Numbered from the stretch's first letter, positions 33,309 through 45,570 are shown. The stretch: 64,000 nucleotides of DNA from Phallus indusiatus (GCA_027605045.1 JAQFWX010000075.1:62001-126000); one strand, 5' to 3'. Made by a program: numbers and translations. The notes: a model not told the origin generated them from the sequence alone.

Positions 33309-36158
33309 ATGGCATCACCGTGGAAAGACAAGGCGCAGGAGGACAGTTCCGAAGACTTGAATCCTGTTATCACTTACAGACACTTGCTTTCCTCTGGTTT
33401 GGGAGTCAGGTTTGTTTTCCCTCTTCATGCACACAACTTCCTCGCTAAGCCTCTGGTTGATAGGAACCCGCTGAGAGTATGCGGTTTGACGGATATGGAT
33501 GCGTTTTATGCGGCTTGCGAACAAAATAGATTAAAGCTTGATCCTGGTAATGGAAAAATTAACTACCGTGTTCTATCGGACTGTGGCTAATTAAGTTATT
33601 TAGAAATTCCTCTTGTGGTCCGTCAGTGGGATGCCTTGATTGCTGTCAACTATCCTGCCCGCAAGTTTGGGATAACACGCATGGAGAGTATCGGCTCTGC
33701 CTTGGAAAAATGCCCCCATCTTCGCGTCGTTCACGTTGCTACCTTTGACCCATCGCAACCGGACGCTAAACCGACGTACACAGATCACCCGGATAGTGAA
33801 ACCCACAAGGTTTCACTCGATTATTATCGCAAAGAAAGCAAAAAAATTATGCAAATTTTTAAAGAAATGCTTCCTGATGCCGAAGTTGGTAAGCACCCTC
33901 GTTTGTTGATTCTTATTCTTGATCAATTTCCCACCTAGAAAGAGCCTCCATCGATGAAGGTACTGTTTCAGAACCGTATCGCCTACTTTCGAAAGGCTGA
34001 TATAGCCTTTCTCTTTTCAGCCTTTATTGATTTCACAGAGCCTGTTAGAAAACACATATTATCCATTATGCCGCACCTTGCAATTACTCCGTCTACTGGA
34101 TTGGATACACCATTACCGTCGCCGCCGCCGCAAGGGCTTTCGCTTCCTTATCCTCCTCACGGATGGATCCGAATAACGGATCAGGCTTATGGGAAGATTT
34201 AGGAATACTAATACCTCTTTCCGGAAACCCTCCTGAATCTTCGCAACCTAAAGGGACAATTACGGAAAGTAAAAACCTCCCTCCGCAGGCGCCACAGAAA
34301 CAAACTTCGTTTCTAAATGATAGGCAATTTCCCGATGGCACCCGTCAAACAGCGCCCAGCGCCTATTCTTGGGATGCCAATTATGAAGGTGCTTTTATGA
34401 CTGGTGCTGGCGAGATTCCGCCGCCGCCAGATGTCGAAGAATATTTGGACGATGATAATCATGCACAACATTTTTCGGAACCCGAGGAACCTTTTTTCAA
34501 TTGGCACGACATAGCTCTATCAATTGCAGCGTCTTTGCTTTTGCGAATGCGAGATGAGATTAAATCGCGGCTTGGGTACACTACCTCCGCAGTAAGTCTT
34601 CCTAATCAAGATCTATAGAAGTTGCATTGAAATTTTCGTTTAAAGGGTTTGGCTAGAAACAAATTTTTAGCAAAGGTTAGTAATGGTTGTTGATACGCTG
34701 AGGTTATTTTTAGAAGTTGTAATTCAGTTGGTGGCTTCGTATAAAAAACGGGATAACCAGGTTCGCACTTCGTCGAGAAGTCTCTATCGCAAATAGCAAT
34801 TACTCCGTTTAGTCGATTCTCCGCAACCTTGCGATTCCCAACTATTTGCGACCTGTTCCATTTCAAAAGGTGTTTCATATTGCTAGCAATATTTCAGGCA
34901 GATCTTTAACCTCTTGAAGATTCGTTTTCTGGGTGGTAAACTTGGCAAAACTATTGCAGAAATATATGAAGCTCAAACTGTGGGCGATCTCCTGTAAGCT
35001 ATATAATTTATTGTGCCGACTTTAAGGTGCTGAAAACCCGTTAGCGGCATCAGTATTGGTTAGTCATCTCACATGAGCTAATTTCTAATATAGAGCGGTG
35101 TATCATTTTTGCAGGGGAATTGAAAAGTAATTTGGGTGAAAACTCTATCTGGGTTTGGGAAACCCTTCGGTATGGATCATTGATAACTACAAATCATGTC
35201 TTGACTTTCTTTCAGGGGAATTGACAGATCGGAAAGTAAGCGAACTCAGTGCTAGCTTGCGTTTATAGCGCTGTTTTTTACCATATCTTAGTTCGTGAGA
35301 AGCCGCTCGTACCAAAAACTATGGCTGCTTCAAAAAATCTCCCTCATCCAATTGTTCACCCATCAGAGGGTCGTCATTGGTTACGAATTCTTTCTGGAGA
35401 GTTGGCTTTTAGGCTACAAGAAGGAAGACAGGAAAATCCTGGTATGTGGCCTAAGACTATGGTTTTGCATGTGCGGCATTGTACGTTCCCTCTCCTTTTA
35501 CGAGAAAGGGCTGCTGATGCTTAAATTTTTTCAAGCTTACACAACCCAACGCTCGAAACAAGCATCCTTTCCTTTCACGTCAGAATTCGGCATGGAATAT
35601 ATCTGTAAAGCTGCTGAAAAGCTTTGGACTGACGTAGTGGGCACTGTTGCGGAATATGACACGGCTAGAGCCAAAGGGAAAGCATCAGCAATGAGAATTA
35701 CCAACATTGCTCTTAGTTTTTCTAACGTGGAAGTTATCTCTCCTGGACAACGCAGCATTGAAGGTTTTTTCAATAAGAGAAAGATTTCTGACAGTACTTC
35801 CGATGATCAACAAAAGATATTACCAGTTAAACAGATTAAATCGGAGGAAGGTGACGACAATGCACACTCAATAACTCAAGCAAGCTCAGTTACTTCACGT
35901 TTGGGTTTCCACTGCAAACGGTGCAACAAACGGATACAGCGGCACATTGAGCTGCATATTGACCAAGAAGTTGGTCTGATATCGCTCAGACAGGAGCATG
36001 ACGATTTTCATTTCGCTCAAGACTTGGCTAGAGGGGACAATGGTTTACTATTACTACCTGGACGGCAGACTGAAACGGGGGCACAAACGGCGGGTAGCGC
36101 GAGACAGAGAAAACGGAAATCTCAGGGGATTGAACGATATTTTCAAGCTAAAGAGTAG
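33309..36158 (+). CDS. RAD30: DNA polymerase eta (translesion synthesis)
   Basis: Y-family polymerase that bypasses UV dimers at stalled forks in the nucleus. ATG 33309 (MASPWKDKAQED). The catalytic palm has GLTDMDAFYAACEQ and, across an intron, ERASIDEAFIDFTEP. VNYPARKFGITRMES is the finger motif. ENSIWVWETLRGIDRSE and KTMAASKNLPHP belong to the little-finger region. The C-terminus has a canonical PIP box QRSIEGFF (35748-35771), a UBZ ubiquitin-binding zinc finger (FHCKRCNKR with EHDDFHFAQDL) and a terminal SQGIERYF that looks like a second, weaker PIP box before the TAG at 36156. Several introns are needed; the exact exon set in 34600-35260 is tentative. Confidence 0.92.
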
Positions 36159-36410
36159 TAGTTTTTCTCTTATTAATAAGTTAGTTTATTATTTTCACGT
36201 TTCTTCACATGTGATGTTGTGAGTTGTTTTGCGAGTGGCGTGGAAGCGTCCAAGTTGAGCGGGAGCATGGCTGGGACTGACTGGAACTATCACATTCAAT
36301 CCAAGGCATGCGTTTCACGGATAACAATTTGAACAGCGAATAATCAACATAAGTTCGGACTAGAACGCGCGGAGTAACTCCGCGAGGCACCTTGCTCTGT
36401 CCAAACTTAC
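36159..36410. other. Intergenic with a short perfect hairpin
   Basis: CGCGGAG-TAA-CTCCGCG near 36368-36384 forms a 7-bp stem. Nothing else is seen. Confidence 0.35.
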
Positions 36411-37002
36411 ATGGAGTTTACGCCACTCTTTCATCTGCTTCTAATGTCTGAACGAACTTTCCCGTCAGTTATCTATGCAGCTCATTCGCGTTGCTTGCAG
36501 ACCCGAATTTTTAAGGTGGAAATCAACAAACTCCCGTTCCGAATTTGAGGAAACCTTACCTTCACTCCCTCAGTCTATTAAAGACAGATTCCTCTCTCGC
36601 TTTTTGAATTGGAGTTGGTCGCTAGGAAATCTTTTTGAGAAGAGTTAAGACTCACGAAAAATCCCAATTGAGTCGTAAGTAGCGGGTTGAGTCCTATTGT
36701 AAAGATGTTGCGAAACAGTTGAAAAAATTACATGATGTTGAGTCTCATCCCGACTTCATTTCTCCGGATGTCGTTGATGAAGAGATTCAATTCAAACGCT
36801 TTAACAATGCCTTATATGCGATTCAAATTTCCGGCAAGTGTTTGCTTATCCTGATGCGATACTGGAAATGCGTTCGGGTAGTAAAACTCGACTTGTGCTC
36901 GGCATCGCAGTCACGATCATCAGTATTCATCAACGCTCCCTGCACGAGATGCATGTCGGATACACCAGTACCATCAATATCGACTACGGCACTCTGTTGT
37001 AA
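36411..37002 (+). CDS. Orphan gene candidate, about 140 aa
   Basis: Starting at ATG 36411 (MEFTPLFHLLLMSERTF), three introns with GT/GC-AG ends keep one phase: a short first one ending TTGCTTGCAG, a second GTTAAG...TAAAG, and a third with a GCAAGT donor. They join PEFLRWKSTNSRSEFEETLP, QSIKDRFLSRFLNWSWSLGN, VAKQLKKLHDVESHPDFISP and a C-terminal IHQRSLHEMHVGY ending at TAA 37000. Composition is protein-like throughout, but I recognise no family. The antisense strand is also open here, so strand is uncertain. The first intron (about 37 nt) is shorter than usual. Confidence 0.35.
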
Positions 37003-38055
37003 AGGAACAACGCATGACTCTGATAAAGCATTTAAATAAAGCATATTCACGTAGAAAATGATCCATTGAGCTACCTTGTTCTTGTCCACACTCATCACCG
37101 GTATCGTCTGAATGCACACATGAGTCGGTGTCAGCATCATCGGAATCGTTCGCATCGACGTCTTGCTGAGCACAAGAATAAACATTATACTAGGATTCAT
37201 ATGGGTATCGACGTGCTTAATGTTGTGCTCAATGGCAAGAAGAATACTACTGTAGGAAGGCAAATAGGCAAACGATTCAAGACTGATTCATTGATGAAAA
37301 TGTCCTTATATAAAGGATCGTAGGATTTCAACCATAAAAGGGGGCCCACCATGCGTTGTACCGTACCCGACATAAGCCCTGAAGTGCTTTATCAGGATCC
37401 CCTTTAGGACCTCACCCTAAACACCGATGCAAGAATTTCCGGAGGATGAGGCATTAGATTACCACGTATTGTCTCATGATACCACAGCGCTAGCTGTCCA
37501 ACTTCTAAGTCGCCACACTGCTGCGAACACCAAGTTAACGTCTTAATACTTCAAATAACGCGCATTGGGAGATTTTTAATAGAGCTTGACAATATAAACA
37601 AAAGGGTAATACAGTGATATGAGCAAGATATGTGTAACTGGAGCACAGGAGGATAGATGGTTGAGGGAGTTGAACGAGAACACGAAAAATTGGTGAACGA
37701 TGATGAATGAGAATCAGCTCTCTACAAGCTAGAATTAAAAATAAATATGTATTTTATATTTTTAAGCATAAGAGGTTTACACATTTCAGCAACATTTTAG
37801 CGGAAGATATGAACAACAATAACCGTAGCAAAGGTAAGCGCTAGGATACAGCTATAGACGCCAGGATACCAAAGTATTCGTGCCTGCAAGTATCTTTTGC
37901 GCATTTTGACATGGGAATAGACCTTGCAGAGCAAGGTGACTTGGGCCTGAACGTTGAACGGCCTGTTCCTGAACGTTGCACGTTGAACTTTGCCGCCTTT
38001 GCCTCTCCGAATCTTTGGTGTTCAAACGTGATCGGGCTCGGTCGACGCTGACCCG
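37003..38055. other. Intergenic, no gene recognised
   Basis: Part of 37080-37180 read on the minus strand gives an acidic Asp/Ser-rich peptide, but no start or family supports it. The rest shows nothing. Confidence 0.35.
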
Positions 38056-38476
38056 ATGTCTGATGCTGATCCGGCGATCGTTGCTGTTTACCAGGTCACC
38101 GAAAGCCCTTCGATTCTTGAGCCTTGATTGCTCGACTTTGATGGCTTGTCTTCCTTCGTTTCACTGACTTTCTTTACGAATGTATGTATATGACCCAGCG
38201 CGGTTTACCTGCGCCTTACACGAGACAGCATAGCATGAACACAACGACGTACATAAAGATAGTTTGGATCTGCCAAGCTCGAACACTTTTTGCAGCGATA
38301 GTCGTGTGACGCATGTGATATGTGACATGCTCGGATTTTCCGAGCTCTCCGCCATCACAACATTATCAGCAAACTCATTCGTCTCCAATACGGGCTTTCA
38401 CAAGCTGATCTCCTCTTTATATTTACTCCACAATAACTCAGAAATGTACGCTGAAGATGGTGGTATTTACACTTGA
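38056..38476 (+). CDS. Orphan gene candidate, about 90 aa or more
   Basis: ATG 38056 gives MSDADPAIVAVYQ. A GT-AG intron ending GACCCAG joins it to RGLPAPYTRQHSMNTTT. A 47-nt intron ending TTTTTGCAG joins that to DSRVTHVICDMLGFSELSAI, and the frame stays open to TGA 38474-38476. Both joints preserve phase. A further protein-like stretch (NILEVENNEQYFVGWLLKLG) follows at about 38570-38645, so the gene may be longer. No family is recognised; it may also be a decayed gene. Confidence 0.3.
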
Positions 38477-38938
38477 GAAGCAAAAGTCTTCAATCCAACT
38501 TCAATCCTAAGTATTTACCCTGAAAGACACAAATCATTTGGAGGAAAAGTAACCGGAGCACCAAGTAGCATCAAATATTCTGGAAGTTGAAAATAATGAG
38601 CAGTACTTCGTAGGTTGGCTTCTCAAACTTGGTATGAGCTATGAAACGGACTGATACCTTTAAATAGGCTGCGAACACAAATTGAAAATACATAAAGACT
38701 CAAGAATACCTTCGTATTCAATATTATCGCAGCTGGCTTCTATCTTCGCATCCGTGCCTTGTTCCACTTGTACCGAGAATTCGAGTCACCATACACCTAA
38801 AACGTCGTGATTAATGCCTCATGAACGAAAATGTGATTGTAAGTTGAACTTTCACAGACATTTTTACAACTTCATGGAAGCACAACAACCGAATATCTTT
38901 TACAATCCAGAGAAAAAACCTATCTATTCCTAGTGCAT

Positions 38939-40672
38939 TCAGCCTACATATTTCTGAGACATCTCTTCGGAGATCGCCTTCAGAGCTTTAGCCACGTGGT
39001 CAAAATCTACTAGCTGGTTATGTGAAATGTAAGCATCACAATATATCCTTAAAATTTTCTCGCCTACATCATTGAAAACTTGCGCACTGCATCGCGTCCA
39101 CCATTTTCTATCGTGCACAAAGACCGCAGCGAAACAATCCCAATCGTGTAAAAGTTTATCTTCCATCTCCGTACGCATTATAGCCAGTGTTTCAGTAGGA
39201 AACCCCTCAGGAATGAGCAGAGGTAAACGTATATTTGTCTGTGATGTAGGCTTAGTATTAGTGTGTCAGTATTTGTCACTTGCGAACGGGCATACCATGT
39301 TCAAAGTGAGTTCCTCCGGAAAGACCTCTGTTCCCAGAAGCTGAGCGAGACGCTTGCCGCCTTTGATTGCCAAGTCATGACAGTACTTGTTAATGCGTTC
39401 TTCGCCACCCAACATTTCCCGAAATTTCAAGGCTGATAAAATGTTTAATATCCCTTCGTCTACTCGATATCATTGCGTACCGGGCAAAACGCTCAGAAAT
39501 GGCACGACATCAATAGTTCCATTTCCTGTGGTATGATATGATTCACCTGACGTAAATCAGTGTGCAAATAACTAACGGTCAAATTGTGCCACGAAATTGT
39601 TGGGTGTCGGGGGAGGTGGACCCTGGTAATCGGCCGGAATGTAGTTCCAAGAAGTAGGAATAGATGATCTTATAAGATGCTGATTCCTAATAATTTTTCA
39701 GGATCCCGATGAAAATCCCGAGATGAAGTTTTTGAAACGTTACCTACTGGGCACGTACAAAATTGCGCAGCCGCGCTTCGTATAAAGCCATTTATGGCAG
39801 TTCTTCCAGAAAAAAATTGTCAGCTATAAAGGAACACTGACTATCATATCGACCTTACGGAAACCCAAAAATCTGGCTGAGCTTGACTTAGATTGATGTA
39901 CAACTCTTGTCCTATGCTATGGGCGGCATCGACTATGCTAATTATACCGGCTTCACGACATACATATACTAATTCTTTCCATGGGAGAAGGCACCCCGGG
40001 TTTGAGGATATTGAATCTATAATGGCAACAAGCTTGGAGTCTGCAGAGCGATGAATAGTTTGAATGTGCTCTTTGAAAGAGGATATGATATTGGCATGGG
40101 TAGTTGGGAACGTCAAAGGGATCGTGTAAATCTGTGGGTGGGGTAAGCAGTCGCGAATATAGTCAAGCGTGAGTGATACAGCGCCATATGTCGTCGCAAC
40201 TGTGTGTGTAATATGAATGATGTATGTATTAAAAATGTATGTATTCGTTGATATATATATATATATATACTCACACTGTATGATTATATCACCCTGAGTC
40301 CATTCAATATTTCGCAAAACAGTGTTGATACCTAGCGTGGCGTTGGGTACCATGACGATTTCACTTAATTCTGCATGAACTAATCGCGCTAATTGCTCTC
40401 GGACATCTTGGAGATGATTGGCATATTTTCGACGAATGAACAAGTCGGGTCTTGCTTCCACTTCTTCTTCCAGTTTTTGACAAGCTGCCGCTACCGGTCG
40501 TGGTAGGGACCCATATGAACCTATATAAGGTTGAAAGACGATTCAGCGTCAAACGAAAGACCAGCAAATACCATTGTTCAGGTTGACATAATCCTCAAAA
40601 AAATTGAGACCGAAGTGCTCGTCCGAGGGGAGGTGGATCGGAAATGGTTAGATTGGAAAAATTGGAAAGCAT
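38939..40672 (-). CDS. Class V PLP-dependent enzyme (isopenicillin-N-epimerase-like aminotransferase)
   Basis: Fold-type I pyridoxal-phosphate enzyme related to cysteine desulfurases and isopenicillin-N epimerase; the substrate is unknown. The blocks in order are YVNLNNGSYGSLPRPV, NATLGINTVLRN, DSISSNPGCLLPWKELV, IVDAAHSIGQE (cofactor Asp) and NCHKWLYTKRG with the Schiff-base Lys. A C-terminal domain ends SQKYVG at TGA 38939. The usual N-terminal signature of the family (DPPPLGRALRSQFF) lies in the reading frame of the upstream AIG2-like gene. It breaks at a run of seven T (40597-40603), after which EDYVNLNNG continues in another frame. The start at 40672 (MLSNFSNLTIS) assumes that break is an error or is bypassed. 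Several 50-60-nt introns are present. Confidence 0.75.
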
Positions 40673-41368
40673 AGGAGAACTATTAAAGGCTTTCCGTTCA
40701 TCTACAATATAGTAGTCTTCATTGTCCAAGCTGCCTTTGCCTACCCAGCGCCATAGTTTTTCTTGGACAAACTCGTCAAAAGACCAAAACTCTGGCAGCA
40801 GAGAGTTTGCATCATTCGCCCATATATAGGTGTGCGCCGACATGGCAGGTAATAAAGCTTGCGTTTGCGAGGCAGAATCTTGGAAATTGATGGTAGCGAC
40901 ACCATCAAGGGAGTCCATGAACGGTGTACATGCTGTAAGAGGGTGAACTGCTACAAGTGCACGGTTGTATTCCTGAGAAAAAGAAGCTGTTTCAAAAGAT
41001 CGAGGGAAAAAGATAAGCAAGGTCACAAATTCATTCACCTCCCCTTCAAATAAATCGATCAGGGCTAAATCCTCATCAGAGAGGCCAGTGACCAATGTTC
41101 CCCGCACAGATCGCTGCTCCATGCTCAACTCGCTTTTGAACCAAGCTTGGGAAGCTGAGGACGATATGATCGCAGGATAATCACAGTCCTAAGCTTTCTA
41201 AATCCCTGAATTTTCCCAGTCAACAGAACGTTTGCTTACTCGGACTCTATGTCTTGTATACTCTAACAGAATTGCAGGGGCGACTTGCAGATGGTTTCCA
41301 TCATGATCAAGAACGCGCTTGAGGACCTGGGGGTGAAGGAGCGTTCCATAGAAAAAAGCGGAAGCCAT
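40595..41368 (-). CDS. AIG2-like gamma-glutamylcyclotransferase-family protein
   Basis: Small beta-barrel family (GGACT/AIG2). From ATG 41368, MASAFFYGTLLHPQVLKRVL carries the YGTL substrate-loop motif. EYTRHRV-R, joined by an intron to DCDYPAIISS, and SVRGTLVTGLSDEDLALIDLFEG follow. The catalytic Glu is expected in the FEGEEY segment formed across the next intron. EKLWRWVGKGSLDNEDYY closes the domain. The frame then continues without a stop through SNLTISDPPPLGRALRSQFF, which belongs to the N-terminus of the PLP enzyme, and ends at TGA 40595. The two are therefore either overlapping genes or one fused gene with a frame break. Confidence 0.75.
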
Positions 41369-41563
41369 GTTGATAAGGCCAGCTTGTGAATTCTAGATAC
41401 CTTAAATACAGCGAAGATGACGTGACTGGGACATGATACGGATAGATATGTTCGTGGGAGGTACAGGAGATGACATAAGCACTCTTTGCACTCCGACGTA
41501 TTCCATTTTTTTTGACGTTGTGGTAGACCTTTCAAAAAAACATAGCAAAACTATTATTCCAAC
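41369..41563. promoter_or_regulatory. Divergent promoter region, AIG2-like / eIF4B
   Basis: 195 bp between divergent start codons. Confidence 0.45.
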
Positions 41564-43584
41564 ATGGGTGAGCATTTATGCCTGATTAAATAGCCTGAAC
41601 TGTTATTTATTATGCTCTTCGATGCTCCCAGCTCCGAAAAAAGGCCAGAAGATGTCTCTCGGTGCTTTCCTAGATGATGCAAGCAAGTCCTGCGCTCCTC
41701 CTAGTTATGCTCGGCGTTCTTATTCGTTAATAATTCCTGAATTATAGCCCTTGGCTCATGGGCCGACGAAATGGACTCATTGCCGACAGCTCGTAAGCTG
41801 AAATTTTGTTCATTGAGCCTGTCATGAGATTTCCGACACACCCGATTAGCTGCATTTCGGACCGACGAAGAACGTGCCAGAGACACAGGGCATAGCGACT
41901 TTTCTTCTAGACGTAAGTTTCCTCAGAGATTACTTTTCAATCTAACTATTTCCCCGACGATGTTAGCCGATCGAGCACCATTGCCTCCAAGAGAAGAGGC
42001 CCCCCTTCCCACGGCCCCGCCATATACAGTGTTTGTAGGCAATTTAGCGTTCGACATGTCTGAGACGGAGTTAGGCCAGTTCTTCAATCCTCATAAGGTT
42101 CCAGCTAATATTCTATCTTCCTCTCATTTGTTATTGATTTCCACGTAGACTGTATCTGTGAAAATTATATCGGACAGAGACGGAAAACCCAAGGGATTTG
42201 GTTATGTTGAGTTCGATGAACTAGAGGGTCTAAAGTACGCCCTCACCAAATCCGGCTCGGTATGAAATATTTTCTCGAAGTTTCAACGGTAATCGATAGT
42301 TAATTACATTTCGTTTGAAGACTTTGTCTCATCGGACGGTTCGTGTAAATGTCGCTGAACCACGTAAGATCACCACCGCACCCTGGTTTGTTGTTGCACC
42401 TTGCTTATTAGCTTTCAGCGAAAGAGCGTGACCGAGGGGGGTTCGGAGGAAGGGATGCCCCAGAAGACGAAAAGTTTGCTGGGGACTGGCGACGCGGGGG
42501 TCCTATCTTACCTCCTGATTCTGGCCCTCGCAGAGGATCTGGTTTTCGCTCTCGAGATAAGTCTGATTTTGGGGATGTTGAAGGTTCCAAACGTGGTTCA
42601 AAATTCCAATCTGTTCAGGAGTATGAGCGTGCAGAGCTGAACGAAGACTGGAGAGGGTCAGCGAGAGGCCCATTGCCTCCGTTAGAGCGTGATAGAGAAA
42701 GGAAACCTGGATGGAATGTTGAAAGCACTGGTACTGCGGATAATGAAGATGTTTGGACAAAAGGTTCCAAATTTCGTCCCGGTGCACCTAGTGATACTGG
42801 CTCGATTGGAAGAAAATTTACGGCAGGCTCTGTATCCCCAGCCGATGAGACCGACTGGCGAATCCGGTCGCGGTCTACTGGCAGATCTCGTGAGTAAAGC
42901 CTGCTATCACTTTTAACCTGTTGAAGCGATATATTCCTGTCCATAGCAACAAGCTCAACTCCTCCTACTCCTGTACGCAAAAAATTAGAATTACTTCCCC
43001 GATCGGGAGATTCTATCGCAGCTCCTCTCGTCTCTCCGTCAGCTACCGCTGTTCCTAAGCTTAGTCCTTTTGGGGCTGCAAAGTGCGTACTTCATCTTAT
43101 ATACGTTATCGATCCTATGTTTAATGCTTGCGCCGCCCCAATTAACGCGGCATTCAGACCCGTTGATGTCTCCGGTAAAGAAAAAGAAGTGGAAGAACGC
43201 TTGACTCGCGAGCGTGAGGAAACCGCTGCTTTTGGGCGACATCCAATGTCTCGAGAAACGTCTCGTCAGGCAAGTGTACGGGGGGAGTCCCATCCATTGT
43301 CTCGAGAAACATCCCGCCAAGCCACAAACCGAGGAACTCAATCACAATCAGGTCAAAGTCGTAAAATATCATCATCTATGGGCTCGTCGCCTACCAGTAC
43401 AACTCCAACCGTTAGACCTGCCTTCAGTTTTGCCAGTGCCGCGAAACGAGCTGCAGAAAGTACCGACCAGTCCGTGAAGGAGCAACTAGCATTATCCGCT
43501 GAGGAAGTCAAGGGAGATAGTGAAAATGCTGAAGTTACGGCTGTGCAGCAGCTAGCTGAAAAAAACACTGAAATAGCAATCTAG
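41564..43584 (+). CDS. TIF3: Translation initiation factor eIF4B (RRM protein)
   Basis: RNA-binding cofactor of the eIF4A helicase in cap-dependent initiation. ATG 41564 joins by an intron to APKKGQKMSLGAFLDDA. A GC-AG intron (41683-41747) joins to LGSWADEMDSLPTAPAFRTD, the conserved N-terminal motif of the family. One RRM follows with RNP2 VFVGNLAF and RNP1 KGFGYVEF. The middle is rich in Arg/Gly/Asp (DRGGFGGRD, RRGSGFRSRDK). The C-terminal part contains repeated SRETSRQA motifs, possible phosphosites. Stop TAG is at 43582-43584. Yeast Tif3 has the same architecture. Confidence 0.88.
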
Positions 43585-44264
43585 GGTGTATTCCTATAAT
43601 CCATAACCCGCATCTTCGTTATATCGCCAATTTTCCGCTCACGCTGCTTTGTTTTTTCATTGTGCTCATATAAATAAGCCGTATTGTCTTTCTCTTGCTC
43701 GACTTATTGTTAAAATTGACCATGTTAATTTAATATTTCTCATCTTGTAGTAATTCGAAAGCTACTTACTACTTTCACACGCACAATTCATACAGAGAGT
43801 CTCCCCAAATTCTTTGTATTCTTACTATGTTTGCTTTATGTAACTAGTTAACACCCAATTCGCTGCACCTTGTATGTATATACGATTTGGTGTATTGTGC
43901 CAATCACATAAAAAACCAATTTTGTTCATTTGTAATTTTTGTGCTGCTATATAAAATTGTAGAATTGCTCGTCGATAAGAAATCATGCTGCACCTTCAGA
44001 TCCATATATGGTCAGCTGCGAGAAACCAGTTTAGCAACATTACTCTGCAAATGTTTACAAATATTCGCCAAGACTCAATTAACCATCGCTGAACTTGAGT
44101 AAGTCAAGGATCAGGCATACGTAAAGTCTTATGTGGTATGACATTCCTCAGTCTCTATACCCTTCAACTTTTAGAGCGTCTCAGGATCTATATACTTCAT
44201 CCTTCCACGACCTATTCGAAAAAGAACTTAGCATATAACGGATGTATTATAATGAACGCGAACG
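43585..44264. other. Convergent intergenic region, AT-rich
   Basis: 680 bp between the 3' ends of eIF4B and the cyclophilin gene. No gene is seen. Confidence 0.5.
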
Positions 44265-45570
44265 TCAACTCTTGCCTTTATAGTTGATGGTACCAGCTTT
44301 CGCATTGCGCCGCTCTTTTTCTTCGTGTTTGTTTTCGCGCACAAGCTGTTCCTGAAGCTTTGCAAGCTCTGTCCTTCTGAGAGCCTGAAGCCTCTCATTT
44401 TCCTCTCTTTCTAGACGAGCATCATACTCTTCTTCGGTTTCTTTTCTGGTGATAGGCAGTGAACTTGTGCTTGTATCTTCGTGCTTTCTTTTTTTATCTT
44501 TGTCCGTCCGATTGGGCTTGGACTTGGGCTTCGTGCCACTGCTTTTAGGCGATCCATTATGCCTGCGACGCACCTCACGAGTTTTTTCGGAACGATCTGG
44601 AGACTTTGATTGGGAGGAATTGTATCTCTTGCGCTTGTATTTGTGTTCCTTCCGCCCACGATCGTCTTCACTTCTATCCTCCCCGGAAGATACAATATCT
44701 GCCTGTTGATCCTCGCGTTCCTGTTTTGGAGGAGGGTTCGCTTTACGGCGTTCAAGCTCACCACAATTGATTATGACAACGGGTCGCTCAGGACGATCTC
44801 TCTCGTCAGTGGGTACTTCTGTTATCCGTTTGAGGACGTCGTCATAACCGCGAATAACTCGCCCGAATACTACGTGCTTTCCATTTAAATGAGGACACGG
44901 TTGTAACGTTATGAAGAATTGGGACCCATTACTGTTAGACAGAGGTCAGAGCACAATTTGTCGCAAAATCACTGGGAGGAAAAATAGCGCACGTGTTAGG
45001 CCCGCGGTTCGCCATGACAATGAGACTGTTTTAATTAAAAAGTGATAAAAAAAGAGCCGTGGAGAGATAAAAGATCAAGCTTACCCTTCGGCATCGACTG
45101 GTCGCGAGAGATCTTCGTCCGGAAAAGGAGCACCATAAATGGACTCACCACCTAAGCCGTTGCGCTTGGTGAAATCTGTTGAACAGTAATTAGCAAGGCG
45201 CGAATATATCATTATAAATGAAACAAGCTGAACATTCCTCCTCCCTGAATCATGAAATTGGGTATAGACCGGTGAATAATGGAATTCTTGTAGTACAGGG
45301 GGGCCTGAGTTTTTGGGGACAAGCCTCTCTCCCCCGTGCAGAGTGATCGAAAACTGCTCAGGTAATTTGTCAAACAGATATCAATATTAGTCCATATATT
45401 GTAAAGCGTACTTCTCTGCAGTTTTTGGTACACTGTCGGCGTACAGCTCAGCTATGACTCTGACAAATCCTCAGACTTCAGCCACAAAGGGTCTCCCACA
45501 AATCTGAGAATAGATACCTTCCTATTGGGGTGCCATCTATGGCAAAATCCAAGAAAACTCGGGGATTCAT
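44265..45570 (-). CDS. Cyclophilin (peptidyl-prolyl isomerase) with charged C-terminal tail
   Basis: Proline isomerase of the nuclear SR/PPIG-like group. ATG 45570 gives [18 protein letters not shown]. The fold continues with [36 protein letters not shown] (catalytic Arg), [27 protein letters not shown] with the active-site Gln-Phe-Phe, and [13 protein letters not shown]. After the domain (about 185 residues) a Lys/Arg/Ser/Glu-rich tail of about 150 residues follows, containing [11 protein letters not shown] and a predicted helical [20 protein letters not shown]. The tail suggests a splicing or RNA-polymerase-tail role, by analogy with SR-cyclophilins. Stop TGA is at 44265. Confidence 0.88.

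Noticed and set aside
36319..36330. GGATAACAATTT, identical to part of the lac operator/M13 reverse primer site
   Set aside because: Only about 12 bases match and the flanks diverge, so chance is more likely than vector sequence.
37066..37263. Acidic Asp/Ser-rich reading on the minus strand next to the first orphan candidate
   Set aside because: I could not find a start or an in-phase splice to a second exon; both strands are open, so it stays unassigned.
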